In this document: one piece after another, positions 45,664 to 53,665 of the stretch
Layout: each line of letters begins with the position of its first letter
How positions within the stretch are numbered: the first letter of the stretch is position 1
Notes under the pieces: generated by a model
Database searches by the model: none
What the model saw: the letters and a program-made list of their open reading frames with translations, nothing else
What the model was told of the DNA's origin: nothing
Origin: Lachnospiraceae bacterium
GTDB taxonomy: Bacteria; Bacillota; Clostridia; Lachnospirales; Lachnospiraceae
Reading direction: 5' to 3'
NCBI GenBank assembly: GCA_017622845.1
Contig: JAGAQJ010000031.1
Location: 99,703-163,702 of the forward strand
DNA length: 64,000 nt
Program-made: the position numbers and the translations under genes

Positions 45664-46146
45664 TTAATTGTCAACACATTTAGGCAAAGCAAGCGTACCT
45701 GTTCTTGCAACTTCCACAATACTGATGGATTTCAGCATATCGAGCATTACCTTGATGCGTTCTGGCATATCGCAAATCTGTATAATCATGTTCGTATTTG
45801 ACATATCGACAATATCTGCCTTCATAATTTCACAGATTTCCATAATATCACGCCGCGTACTGCGGTTATATTTTACTTTAATCAGCATCAGTTCGCGACT
45901 GATACTATCCTTTTCATCAAATGTTTTTACCTTGATAACATCAAGCTTTTTATTAAGCTGCTTTTCAATCTGTTCTATCGTCCGCTGATTTCCTGAACTT
46001 ACGATTGTCATGCAGGAAACCTCTGGGTCATCTGTCTCTCCTACTGCAAGGCTGTCGATATTAAAGCATCTCCTTGAGAACAGACCTGAAACCTTGCAAA
46101 GTACACCGGCTCTGTTTTCTACTAATACGGAATATATTCTTTTCAT
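45664..46146 (-). CDS. Acetolactate synthase small subunit paralogue, copy 1 (160 aa)
   Basis: Second ACT-domain small subunit, directly following ilvB. From ATG 46146 it is 160 residues with ENRAGVLCKVSGLFSRRCFN, VGETDDPEVSCMTIV and a C-terminal domain ending LALPKCVDN. It is related to but clearly different from the 45086-45586 copy: Ser/Thr and Cys positions in the ligand pocket differ, and the C-terminal domain has MSNTNMIIQICDMPERIK. It may bind a different effector or be used under different conditions. The start at 46146 has AAGGAGG 12 bases upstream. Confidence 0.88.
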   Translation of the reverse strand: MKRIYSVLVENRAGVLCKVSGLFSRRCFNIDSLAVGETDDPEVSCMTIVSSGNQRTIEQIEKQLNKKLDVIKVKTFDEKDSISRELMLIKVKYNRSTRRDIMEICEIMKADIVDMSNTNMIIQICDMPERIKVMLDMLKSISIVEVARTGTLALPKCVDN

Positions 46147-46163
46147 AATGAAATGGAACCTCC

Positions 46164-47783
46164 TTACTTTACTAAATCCATAGGGTCTACAAGACATTCC
46201 ATCAGCATGGTATTGTCCTCTGCCAGAAACTCCCGAATCTTTTCCTGTGCATGTGACATATTTTCTACTCTGATAAATGGAATGTCATATGCTGCTGCAA
46301 GTTTCTCAAGATTCGGGGTGCCGTCTTTGATATCAACAACCGAATAATTATCCTTGTAGGTATAATGCTGAAATTCGCGCACCATTCCTAGATAATTGTT
46401 CTTCATAACAATAATTTTTACAGGAATATGATGCTGCATAATCGTAGCAAGCTCCATCATTGACATCTGAAAAGAACCGTCTCCGCATACCGCAATAACC
46501 TGTTTACTCATATCGCCGCTTTTAACACCCATGGCAGCAGGTATGGAATAGCCCATTGTGCCCATTCCGCCCGATGTGAGGAATCGTCCCTTCTTTACGA
46601 TATGATAGTTGCAGCTCCATATCTGATTCTGTCCAACGTCAGCAACATAAACTGCATCTTCTTTCATTTCATGCGAAAGCATCGTGATAAATGCAGCAGG
46701 GTCCACATATTCAGGATTTGGATTTCTCTTTTGAATCATCGTATTGCGATAGCCCTCAAGCGCAGCAATCCATTCCTCATGCTCACATGTAAATTCTTCC
46801 TTCGCAAAATCATCAAAAATATGTTTCGCATCGCCTACAAGCGGTATGGAGGGTCCTACATTTTTGCCGATTTCTGCAGGGTCTACATCAATATGTACTA
46901 ATATTTTATTGGTTGTAATCAGGTCGGGCTGGCTGATTGCCCTGTCTGCAACTCTCGCACCAACCATAATCATAAGGTCTGATTCGTTCATAGCGCGGTT
47001 GGCATATGCCTTGCCATTATTTCCGACCATGCCAAAATACATCGGGTCTTCTGTCGGCATGACACCGATACCCATCATCGTTGACACAACCGGAATTCTG
47101 TATTTATGTGCAAATGCACGAAGCTCCGGAACCGCATCACTCAAATGTACGCCTCCGCCTGCACAGATAATCGGTCTTTTAGCTTTTTCAAGCTCCTTGA
47201 TAACTTTTTTTATCTGCACAATATGACCCTTAATCGTAGGTTTGTATGCGCGGATATTTACTTCTTCCGGATATTTGAAGTTCTTAATCGCTGCATTCTG
47301 TATATCAATAGGAACATCAATCAGTACAGGACCCTTTCTTCCGGAATTTGCTATGTAAAAAGCCTCTTTAAAAATGCGCGGAATGTCTTCTGCATTTTTG
47401 ACAAGATAGCTGTACTTGACAAAAGACTCCACCGCACCTGTAATATCAGCCTCCTGAAAAACATCGCTCCCAATCAGCTCACTTTTTACCTGTCCTGTAA
47501 TACATACCATTGGAATGCTGTCCGCAAAGGCCGTTGCAATACCTGTAATTAAATTGGTAGCGCCGGGACCGCTTGTAACAGCACATACTCCCACATTACC
47601 GGTGACTCGGGCTTCTCCGCTTGCTGCATGTGCAGCATTTTGTTCTGTTCTAACCAGAATTGTCTTCACTTCTGAATCGAGAATACTGTTATAAAAAGGG
47701 CAGATTGCTACTCCGGGATATCCATATACCGTTGTAACACCTTCTTTCTCGAGACATTTTACCATTGCGTCAGCGCCGATCAT
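46164..47783 (-). CDS. ilvB: Acetolactate synthase large subunit
   Basis: Thiamine-diphosphate enzyme for the first common step of branched-chain amino acid synthesis, 539 residues from the ATG at 47783. The GDG...N ThDP motif GDGSFQMSMMELATI and later VMKNNYLGMVREFQ are present, as are the AVTSGPGATNLITGIATA and GGGVHLSDAVPELRA segments. The upstream in-frame ATG at 47852 gives a Cys/Phe-rich tail unlike the family. It leads the ilvB-ilvN-ilvN-ilvC unit. Confidence 0.96.
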   Translation of the reverse strand: MIGADAMVKCLEKEGVTTVYGYPGVAICPFYNSILDSEVKTILVRTEQNAAHAASGEARVTGNVGVCAVTSGPGATNLITGIATAFADSIPMVCITGQVKSELIGSDVFQEADITGAVESFVKYSYLVKNAEDIPRIFKEAFYIANSGRKGPVLIDVPIDIQNAAIKNFKYPEEVNIRAYKPTIKGHIVQIKKVIKELEKAKRPIICAGGGVHLSDAVPELRAFAHKYRIPVVSTMMGIGVMPTEDPMYFGMVGNNGKAYANRAMNESDLMIMVGARVADRAISQPDLITTNKILVHIDVDPAEIGKNVGPSIPLVGDAKHIFDDFAKEEFTCEHEEWIAALEGYRNTMIQKRNPNPEYVDPAAFITMLSHEMKEDAVYVADVGQNQIWSCNYHIVKKGRFLTSGGMGTMGYSIPAAMGVKSGDMSKQVIAVCGDGSFQMSMMELATIMQHHIPVKIIVMKNNYLGMVREFQHYTYKDNYSVVDIKDGTPNLEKLAAAYDIPFIRVENMSHAQEKIREFLAEDNTMLMECLVDPMDLVK

Positions 47784-47857
47784 AATGTTCACTCTTATCC
47801 TTTCAAATCTATTTTGCTTTGCCGAATAACAAAAAAATATACTGCAAAACATATTTC

Positions 47858-47886
47858 ATTATACATAAAAAAGCAGTTCAAGTAAA
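47858..47886 (-). promoter_or_regulatory. Predicted promoter of the ilv operon
   Basis: TTTACT (47881-47886), 17 bases, TATAAT (47858-47863) on the minus strand, about 75 bases before the ilvB start. No T-box or leader peptide was seen in this leader. Confidence 0.6.
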
Positions 47887-47915
47887 CCTCTATTTCAAAA
47901 TATTTGTAGTATTTT

Positions 47916-47985
47916 GTAACAGTTCAGCCGTATGGATATTTTAATCAGGACGAAGGGCGGCAGTCCTATGCCGCCCTTCTGTGTA
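47916..47985 (+). repeat. GTAACAGTTCAGCC box with hairpin between divergent genes
   Basis: GTAACAGTTCAGCC (47916-47929) is followed by GAAGGGCGGCA, TCCTA loop region, TGCCGCCCTTC, a perfect 11-bp hairpin (47953-47980). Part of it is shared with 24612-24680. It lies upstream of two divergent genes, so it is not in a normal terminator place. Confidence 0.55.
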
Positions 47986-48020
47986 TGAGCAACCGCTTGT
48001 TATCTGTCTTAAAGCTTGCC

Positions 48021-48067
48021 AGCGTCAGTGTACAAGGGACAATACGGTCAGAAACGCCCGAATTTGC
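48021..48067. repeat. Dispersed 47-bp repeat, copy A
   Basis: Matches 51398-51441 from AGCGTCAGTGTA through CAATAC-GTCAGAAACG to CGAATTTGC with a 3-bp indel. Read on the minus strand both copies translate to A-N-S-x-V-S-D-x-I-x-P-(x)-T-L-T-L. Confidence 0.65.
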
Positions 48068-48098
48068 AGCAGTTCCGCTCATGCGGATTTATTTCAGA

Positions 48099-48127
48099 TT
48101 GATTTTAGCCATATATTATGTTAAAGT
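48099..48127 (+). promoter_or_regulatory. Candidate promoter of the 48.2 kb lipoprotein gene
   Basis: TTGATT (48099-48104), 17 bases, TAAAGT (48122-48127), about 58 bases before the chosen start codon. Confidence 0.45.
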
Positions 48128-48184
48128 GTATGTATTGCGGATGTAGTTTTTTAATCAGTATTAAAAATGAAGGATGACAACATT

Positions 48185-48757
48185 ATGTTAAATAAAAAAT
48201 ATCAACCAATATTTGCAGCTCTGGCCGGAGTCATTTTGCTGTCAGGATGTGCTAATACCAGCGAAGAAGAAACAGAACTTGCAAACTTTTCTTCGTCTGT
48301 ATCGGAGTTCACGAATTACATAAAAGATACAGACTCCAAGCTGAACGAGCTGGATGTCAATAATCAGGAGGCTGTCGATGAGCTTCTGGCAATTCTTGAT
48401 GATATGGATGCCAAATTTTCCCAATTTGCTGAGCTTGAAGCGCCCGCTCAATATGGAGGCGCAGGTTCACTGGCAGATGAAGCCAGTGAGCATATGTCGC
48501 TTGCAGTATCCTACTACCACTCAGCCTATGAAGCCGAGACATTCGATCAAAGCTATTCCGATGCAGCATATCGGTATTATGAGCTTGCAATGGAAGACAT
48601 CAAGTATATTGGCTATATTCTTTCCGGAGATGAAATTCCCGAGAACGACCGTGTCACTGTATATGAAGAGGCGAATGACAGCCATATCCTTGATAAATGG
48701 TTATCTGATGACAGTGAAGATGATAATGATGAATCGACCACCGAAGCTGCAAATTAA
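48185..48757 (+). CDS. Lipoprotein of unknown function
   Basis: 190 residues from ATG 48185 (AAGGA 11 bases upstream). A signal peptide ends in a lipobox LLSG-Cys22, so the mature protein is anchored in the outer face of the membrane. The rest is helical: residues about 30-160 (SSVSEFTNYIKDTDSKLNEL; DDMDAKFSQFAELEAPAQYG) suggest a helical bundle, and the C-terminus is acidic (DDSEDDNDESTTEAAN). I cannot name a family; it is likely a conserved gut Clostridia lipoprotein. A terminator follows. Confidence 0.8.
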   Translation: MLNKKYQPIFAALAGVILLSGCANTSEEETELANFSSSVSEFTNYIKDTDSKLNELDVNNQEAVDELLAILDDMDAKFSQFAELEAPAQYGGAGSLADEASEHMSLAVSYYHSAYEAETFDQSYSDAAYRYYELAMEDIKYIGYILSGDEIPENDRVTVYEEANDSHILDKWLSDDSEDDNDESTTEAAN

Positions 48758-48783
48758 TCAAAACAGGTGCAGCAGATAATATC

Positions 48784-48832
48784 AATGCCGTTGTATGTTC
48801 GCAGGCGCAATACTACAACGGCATTTTCTTTT
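48784..48832 (+). terminator. Terminator of the lipoprotein gene
   Basis: AATGCCGTTGTA (48784-48795) pairs perfectly with TACAACGGCATT (48814-48825), followed by TTCTTTT. It is 27 bases after the stop codon. Confidence 0.85.
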
Positions 48833-48961
48833 GGCAAAATTACTTATTAATGCAAAACCAGCTTTTCAGAAGCAGGTAAAATATAGATTTCAAGCCCATA
48901 TTGACTTGTCTGGTCACCTTATTGACTGTCTTGACCAAAACGGTCAATAACAGAATTATTC

Positions 48962-49534
48962 CTATCCTTTGAATTCCCGTACTCTTCTATCGGTGTCTTT
49001 TTGTGCCAGATAAGAAAACAATAAAATCACTAAATCTGAACCGCCGTCATATAGCATAGCAATCCCTATAAGAATCATGGTTACCTCATATGCCGCAAAT
49101 GGATTTAATATCAGCAGAATTCCCAATACGACAGTAATAATTGCTGCAATCAGCCCTATCCACCATTTTGAGTTTCCTGTCCTTTTGATGTCCAGTGTAT
49201 ACTGAAAATCCATCAGTCCGTGAATCAAAATCATGATGCCTACAATAACCGGAATAATTGATAACACAACCTGCGGTTTTGCGCATACCCATATTCCCAT
49301 CAGAATAAGTACAATTCCCATAAGCATGCTGAACTTGTTGTAAAAGCCAAGCCGCTCACTGCGCACAAAACCGATTAGCTGAAATACTCCCATCAGAATC
49401 AGTGCCCCGCCAAGAATGTAACAAAGAATGTTTCCAAGAATATGGGGCCAAATCACAAGGATAAGACCTAAAAGAATCATAATAATGGCATTGATAAAGT
49501 AATTTTGTTTCATATCTTGTATAATTGATTTCAT
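48962..49534 (-). CDS. HdeD/DUF308 family membrane protein
   Basis: 190-residue protein with six hydrophobic segments and the DUF308 repeated pattern (IIMILLGLILVIWPHILGNI, GVFQLIGFVRSERLG, IIPVIVGIMILIHGLMDFQY). In enterobacteria HdeD protects against acid at high density; the function in Firmicutes is unknown. AAAGGAGGGCTTGCGATG fixes the start. It is a single gene, and an inverted repeat TTGACC-AAAAC-GGTCAA lies 15-30 bases past its stop. Confidence 0.88.
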   Translation of the reverse strand: MKSIIQDMKQNYFINAIIMILLGLILVIWPHILGNILCYILGGALILMGVFQLIGFVRSERLGFYNKFSMLMGIVLILMGIWVCAKPQVVLSIIPVIVGIMILIHGLMDFQYTLDIKRTGNSKWWIGLIAAIITVVLGILLILNPFAAYEVTMILIGIAMLYDGGSDLVILLFSYLAQKDTDRRVREFKG

Positions 49535-49739
49535 CGCAAGCCCTCCTTTCTATTATAGGAGTATTGTAGCATATTTTATCTGAAAATTATACTAAAATTA
49601 TTTAAATCTCTTTAATAATTACGAAAGGTTCGCTTTTCCTGTAAGGCAGTCAACCCACTCTTTCCTTTTCATGACAGAGCATTGCCTTGCCATTTTCATC
49701 AGTATACGTGACCCTTATGCCGGCAGATATAAATCTTGG

Positions 49740-50513
49740 CTAAAATATCCATTCAAATAATATTGCAAGTAATTCCCTGACATAATACGTCGGAAAAAGC
49801 CATATCGCTGTCTTGCCGCAAACTGCTCCGTAATTCAATCCAAGCTCCCCGGCAATCATTCCTGCTCTATATTCGTGAAATTCATTTGTCACAATCGCAA
49901 TGTTCTCATTGAAACCATTTATTTGAATAATATCATAAGAAAATTTGAGATTTTCACGTGTCGAAGTTGATTGGTCTTCTTGATATATTCGTTCCGAAGC
50001 AATTCCATGTTCACTTAAATAGTGATACATACATTCTGCCTCAGAAATATTTTCATCGGCCCCCTGTCCTCCTGATACAATACAGACCGATTCCGGATTC
50101 GCATTTAAATATTCTATAGCGGCATCTAAGCGTTCTGCCAGCATCATGCTTGGCGATTTGTCATATACCTTACAGCCGAGCACAATTACAGTAGCATTTT
50201 TTTCCGCTTTTGTATTCGCTGCTTTTATCATAAATGCAGTCATTGTTATGACAGAAAGGATTCCTGCTGTCAAGGCTGCAAAAAATAAACTTAATATGAC
50301 TTTTCCTGTTCTCTTTTGCCAAAATACTTGTGCCAGCTGATGAATACGCGGCATATAAAGTGCATATAAAATAAAAGCAGCACAGACAATAAGCCCTGCC
50401 ACATTTCCAATATTGATAATCCTTCTCTTAAGAAGCGGTACTATAAATCCGCCAAAACCGGCGGCTCCCGTCAAAAACAGAACGACTCTTACAAGTATAT
50501 TCAATAGCTTCAA
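49740..50513 (-). CDS. YdcF family membrane protein (DUF218)
   Basis: 257 residues. The N-terminal half (about 1-105) has four hydrophobic segments, and the DUF218 domain follows with VIVLGCKVYDKSPSMMLAERL, CIVSGGQGADENISEAE, YQEDQSTSTRENLKFS and VTNEFHEYRAGMIA. Relatives include SanA and ElyC, envelope proteins that affect vancomycin sensitivity and undecaprenyl phosphate use; the exact role here is unknown. It is separated from the 50.6 kb gene by a strong hairpin. Confidence 0.9.
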   Translation of the reverse strand: MKLLNILVRVVLFLTGAAGFGGFIVPLLKRRIINIGNVAGLIVCAAFILYALYMPRIHQLAQVFWQKRTGKVILSLFFAALTAGILSVITMTAFMIKAANTKAEKNATVIVLGCKVYDKSPSMMLAERLDAAIEYLNANPESVCIVSGGQGADENISEAECMYHYLSEHGIASERIYQEDQSTSTRENLKFSYDIIQINGFNENIAIVTNEFHEYRAGMIAGELGLNYGAVCGKTAIWLFPTYYVRELLAILFEWIF

Positions 50514-50572
50514 TTATGTATCCTCCATAAAGGTTCAGAAAGCCATCAAGCTTGTGCTGTAACCATAAAAGC

Positions 50573-50616
50573 CTGCTATAGCAAAAGGGCGGCAGAAAAT
50601 CTGTCGCCCATAGCAG
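50573..50616 (-). terminator. Terminator of the DUF4854 lipoprotein gene
   Basis: A nested hairpin: outer CTGCTAT/ATAGCAG and inner GGGCGGCAGA (50587-50596) with TCTGTCGCCC (50600-50609). In the minus-strand transcript the inner arm is followed by TTTTGCT. It lies 14 bases after the stop. Confidence 0.75.
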
Positions 50617-50629
50617 CTTGTCTGTTTCA

Positions 50630-51028
50630 TTAAAACTCATGCGTATAAATCTCAGACCCATCACCATTCATGTATACGATACGCAATACAACGTTCTCGT
50701 TTCCTGTCTCCTTAATGAGCTGATCACGCATTGCTTCAAATACAGAAGACTGGCTGTCAAGCATCTGTCCCATAGCGGCCTGTGTCTCCTCAGATACTTC
50801 AATGGTATCCTCAAGTGTAAGAACCATAGACAAAACATCACCGTCTGCTTCAAATGCTGCTGACATGCCCTGGCTTGCATAGCTTTCATTCATGGTTTCT
50901 ATTGTAGTAACAGCTTCCTTAGATGTTGTCCACTCCTCAAGAGTAACCTTACCGCAGGCAGTTACTGCAAACATCATAGATGTAGCGATTGCAACAGATA
51001 ATAATACGTTTACAATTTTCTTTCTCAT
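50630..51028 (-). CDS. DUF4854 lipoprotein
   Basis: 132 residues from ATG 51028. The signal peptide ends FAVTA-Cys25, a lipobox. The mature part VTLEEWTTSKEAVTTIETMN matches DUF4854, a small cell-surface domain common in Lachnospiraceae, with a beta-rich half (GDVLSMVLTLEDTIEVSEE) and an amphipathic end. No function is known. It is monocistronic, with a hairpin terminator. Confidence 0.85.
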   Translation of the reverse strand: MRKKIVNVLLSVAIATSMMFAVTACGKVTLEEWTTSKEAVTTIETMNESYASQGMSAAFEADGDVLSMVLTLEDTIEVSEETQAAMGQMLDSQSSVFEAMRDQLIKETGNENVVLRIVYMNGDGSEIYTHEF

Positions 51029-51291
51029 ATTTACTTTTCCCTTCATAAATAATTGTTTAATATCCTAACAATTTGTAAGTTTATCACTAAAATATCAGCA
51101 TGTCAACTTATAATTTCATTTTTTATTTAAAATGCCGAAAAAGCTTGCATAAAAAATGAAATAGTATTATTTAAGCATTATTTTATAAACAAAAGTTTAT
51201 TATTTTAATCATGTTGCCACTTATTCGACAGCTTTATAATCACAGCCTTTCTATCATAATAAATAAGCAGTTGCCTGTTCCATTAGAACTT

Positions 51292-51576
51292 CTATGCTCT
51301 TCTTGATATCTCCATTAATTCAAGAATGTATATTTTGTCAATAATATATACTTTGTTGTATGAAAGTAAAATGATTCGATTACACTTCTGCATCCTTAGC
51401 GTCAGTGTAGGGGCAATACAGTCAGAAACGTACGAATTTGCGCTAAACTTTAATGTTCTACCTTTTTCGATGGGTAGCAGGACACCCTCTTTAACATTAT
51501 CCCTTTTTCTAATTCCAATAAACATTAGTATATGCTCAAAGTCAACAAATTTTATGAAAACATCATAGTTATGCAA
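51292..51576 (-). other. Possible but unlikely 94-codon reading frame across a dispersed repeat
   Basis: An open frame from ATG 51576 includes the dispersed repeat (SANSYVSDCIAPTLTLR). The part before it (MHNYDVFIKFVDFEHILMFI) has no recognisable domain or Shine-Dalgarno. The gap 51047-51717 holds little else that I can identify. I regard it as a chance or degenerate frame, not a confident gene. Confidence 0.25.
51398..51441. repeat. Dispersed 47-bp repeat, copy B
   Basis: Second copy of the sequence at 48021-48067, with about 85% identity and one 3-bp difference. Both keep the same reading frame in translation. Confidence 0.6.
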
Positions 51577-51634
51577 ATCAATTATTTACGCACCAAAATG
51601 TAGGAATAGCATATAAGATTAATGTATAACAGTA

Positions 51635-51673
51635 TAGGAGTGACCTTCTATTCTACATAAAAAGCCACTCCTA
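51635..51673. repeat. Inverted repeat after the GGGtGRT gene
   Basis: TAGGAGTG (51635-51642) pairs with CACTCCTA (51666-51673). It lies 45 bases after the GGGtGRT stop on the minus strand but has no U-run after it, so it is a weak terminator candidate. Confidence 0.4.
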
Positions 51674-51717
51674 ATTACTTTTAACTACCTCTAAAAACCG
51701 TTAAATACAGCTAACCA

Positions 51718-52734
51718 CTAGAACTTACCAGCCTTGGCAGCTTCCTCGATAGAAACAGCAACTGCAACAGTAGCACCAACCATCGGGTTGTTACCCATAC
51801 CGATCAGACCCATCATCTCTACATGGGCAGGAACAGATGAAGAACCAGCGAACTGAGCATCAGAATGCATACGTCCTAATGTATCTGTCATACCATAAGA
51901 AGCAGGACCGGCTGCCATGTTATCAGGGTGAAGTGTACGTCCTGTACCACCGCCGGAAGCTACTGAGAAGTACTTCTTGCCAGCTTCAATTCTCTCCTTT
52001 TTGTATGTACCTGCAACAGGATGCTGGAATCTTGTAGGATTTGTTGAGTTACCTGTGATAGATACGTCAACATTTTCCTTCCACATGATAGCAACACCTT
52101 CGCAAACATCGTTTGCACCGTAGCAATTAACTTTGCCGCGAGGTCCTTCCGGATCTGAATATGACTTTCTGAACACTTCCTTTACTGTGTTTGTATATGG
52201 ATCATACTCTGTCTCAACAAATGTAAATCCATTGATACGGGCGATAATCTCAGCCGCATCTTTTCCAAGACCATTTAAGATAACCCTTAACGGCTTCTGA
52301 CGAACCTTATTTGCCTTCTCAGCGATACCGATAGCACCTTCAGCAGCAGCAAAGGACTCATGTCCAGCTAAGAAACAGAAACACTCTGTCTCCTCCTCAA
52401 GGAGCATCTTACCTAAGTTACCATGTCCAAGTCCTACCTTACGGTTATCTGCAACAGAACCGGGTACGCAGAAGGACTGTAATCCCTCACCAATTGCAGC
52501 AGCAGCATCTGCAGCTTTTCTGCATCCCTTCTTAATAGCAATTGCAGCGCCTACTGTATATGCCCAGCAGGCATTCTCAAAGCAGATAGGCTGAATCTTC
52601 TTAACCTGATCATAAACATCAAGACCAGCGTCCTTTGTAATCTTCTCTGCTTCCTCAATTGAAGCAATACCGTAGCTGTTTAAAACCTCGGTAATTTTAT
52701 CTATTCTTCTTTCATAGGATTCGAATAATGCCAT
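51718..52734 (-). CDS. GGGtGRT protein
   Basis: 338-residue protein named for the motif GGGTGRTLHPDN (near residue 270). The N-terminal helix and FENACWAYTVGAAIAIKKGC, AGHESFAAAEGAIGIAE, NPTRFQHPVAGTYKKE and EMMGLIGMGNNPMVGATVAV are highly conserved in gut Clostridia; no biochemical function is known. It is encoded 2 bases after an Fe-S scaffold-like gene and is almost always paired with it. The strong codon bias suggests abundant expression. It has few cysteines (for example CFEN, CYGAND). Confidence 0.9.
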   Translation of the reverse strand: MALFESYERRIDKITEVLNSYGIASIEEAEKITKDAGLDVYDQVKKIQPICFENACWAYTVGAAIAIKKGCRKAADAAAAIGEGLQSFCVPGSVADNRKVGLGHGNLGKMLLEEETECFCFLAGHESFAAAEGAIGIAEKANKVRQKPLRVILNGLGKDAAEIIARINGFTFVETEYDPYTNTVKEVFRKSYSDPEGPRGKVNCYGANDVCEGVAIMWKENVDVSITGNSTNPTRFQHPVAGTYKKERIEAGKKYFSVASGGGTGRTLHPDNMAAGPASYGMTDTLGRMHSDAQFAGSSSVPAHVEMMGLIGMGNNPMVGATVAVAVSIEEAAKAGKF

Positions 52735-52736
52735 AA

Positions 52737-53441
52737 TTATTTTACCTCCTTATCTGTTCTGGGATCAATAATCTTAACAGCATCCGCTACACGGCCATAC
52801 TGACCTGAAGCCTTCTCCCAAGCTGTGTTAGGATCATCACCCTTCTTAATAAAGTCAGTCATCTTACCAAGGCTTACAAACTTGTAGCCGATAATCTTGT
52901 CATCAGCGTCAAGAGCAATACCTGTAACATAACCTTCTGCCATCTCAAGATAACGAGGTCCTTTCTTTAAAGTACCATACATCGTACCAACCTGGCTTCT
53001 CAAGCCTTTTCCCAAGTCCTCAAGACCAGCGCCGATAGCAAGTCCTTCCTCAGAGAAAGCTGACTGGGAACGACCATATACGATCTGTAAGAATAACTCT
53101 CTCATAGCTGTATTGATTGCATCACATACAAGGTCTGTATTTAATGCTTCCATAACAGTTCTTCCTGGGAGTAACTCGGCTGCCATAGCTGCTGAGTGTG
53201 TCATGCCGGAACATCCGATTGTCTCAACCAGTGCTTCCTGAATGATGCCTTCCTTTACGTTAAGAGATAATTTGCAGGCACCCTGCTGAGGTGCACACCA
53301 GCCTACACCATGTGTAAAACCGGAAATATCCTTCACGTCCTTTGCCTTTACCCATTTTGCTTCTTCCGGAATGGGGGCGCAGCCATGATTACCATCACGT
53401 GCAACTGTACACATTTCTTCAACTTCTTTTGAATAAATCAT
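52737..53441 (-). CDS. Iron-sulfur cluster assembly scaffold-like protein
   Basis: 234 residues from ATG 53441 (AAAGGAG 7 bases upstream); an in-frame ATG at 53516 lacks a ribosome site. The sequence has NifU/IscU-type cysteines: GCAPIPEEAK, GWCAPQQGACK, TIGCSGMTHSAA and DLVCDAIN, and an N-terminal MIYSKEVEEMCTVARD. It differs from standard IscU, so cluster assembly for a specific partner is an inference. It forms a two-gene unit with GGGtGRT, with a TTGACA-containing promoter upstream. Confidence 0.88.
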   Translation of the reverse strand: MIYSKEVEEMCTVARDGNHGCAPIPEEAKWVKAKDVKDISGFTHGVGWCAPQQGACKLSLNVKEGIIQEALVETIGCSGMTHSAAMAAELLPGRTVMEALNTDLVCDAINTAMRELFLQIVYGRSQSAFSEEGLAIGAGLEDLGKGLRSQVGTMYGTLKKGPRYLEMAEGYVTGIALDADDKIIGYKFVSLGKMTDFIKKGDDPNTAWEKASGQYGRVADAVKIIDPRTDKEVK

Positions 53442-53603
53442 GTGAAAACTCCTTTCGATTACATAACTTATATTTTTCATGCGGTGACAAAAGTCCCGCA
53501 TTTCATAACTTATCAAACGTTTTCAGGATTGCACTCCCTTTTCTTGGAAAACTGACTTTGATATGTTACCCACACACTGATATTTTCGCACAAAATGACA
53601 AAA

Positions 53604-53633
53604 ATAGCAATTAAAAAATATTATTTCTGTCAA
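53604..53633 (-). promoter_or_regulatory. Candidate promoter of the scaffold-GGGtGRT unit
   Basis: TTGACA (53628-53633), 18 bases, TGCTAT (53604-53609) on the minus strand, about 165 bases before the start. The -35 is consensus and the -10 is moderate. Confidence 0.45.
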
Positions 53634-53665
53634 AAAATTATCAAGATATATTTGTGTAATAAGCA

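Noticed and set aside
47784-48020. T-box or leader peptide regulating ilvB
   Set aside because: No T-box motif and no short frame with branched-chain codons followed by an attenuator was found on the minus strand.
48931-48947. Terminator of the HdeD-like gene (TTGACC/GGTCAA)
   Set aside because: Only six base pairs and no U-run; too weak to call.
51292-51576. Real gene across the dispersed repeat
   Set aside because: No Shine-Dalgarno, no recognisable domain, and part of it is repeat sequence; listed only as a low-confidence frame.
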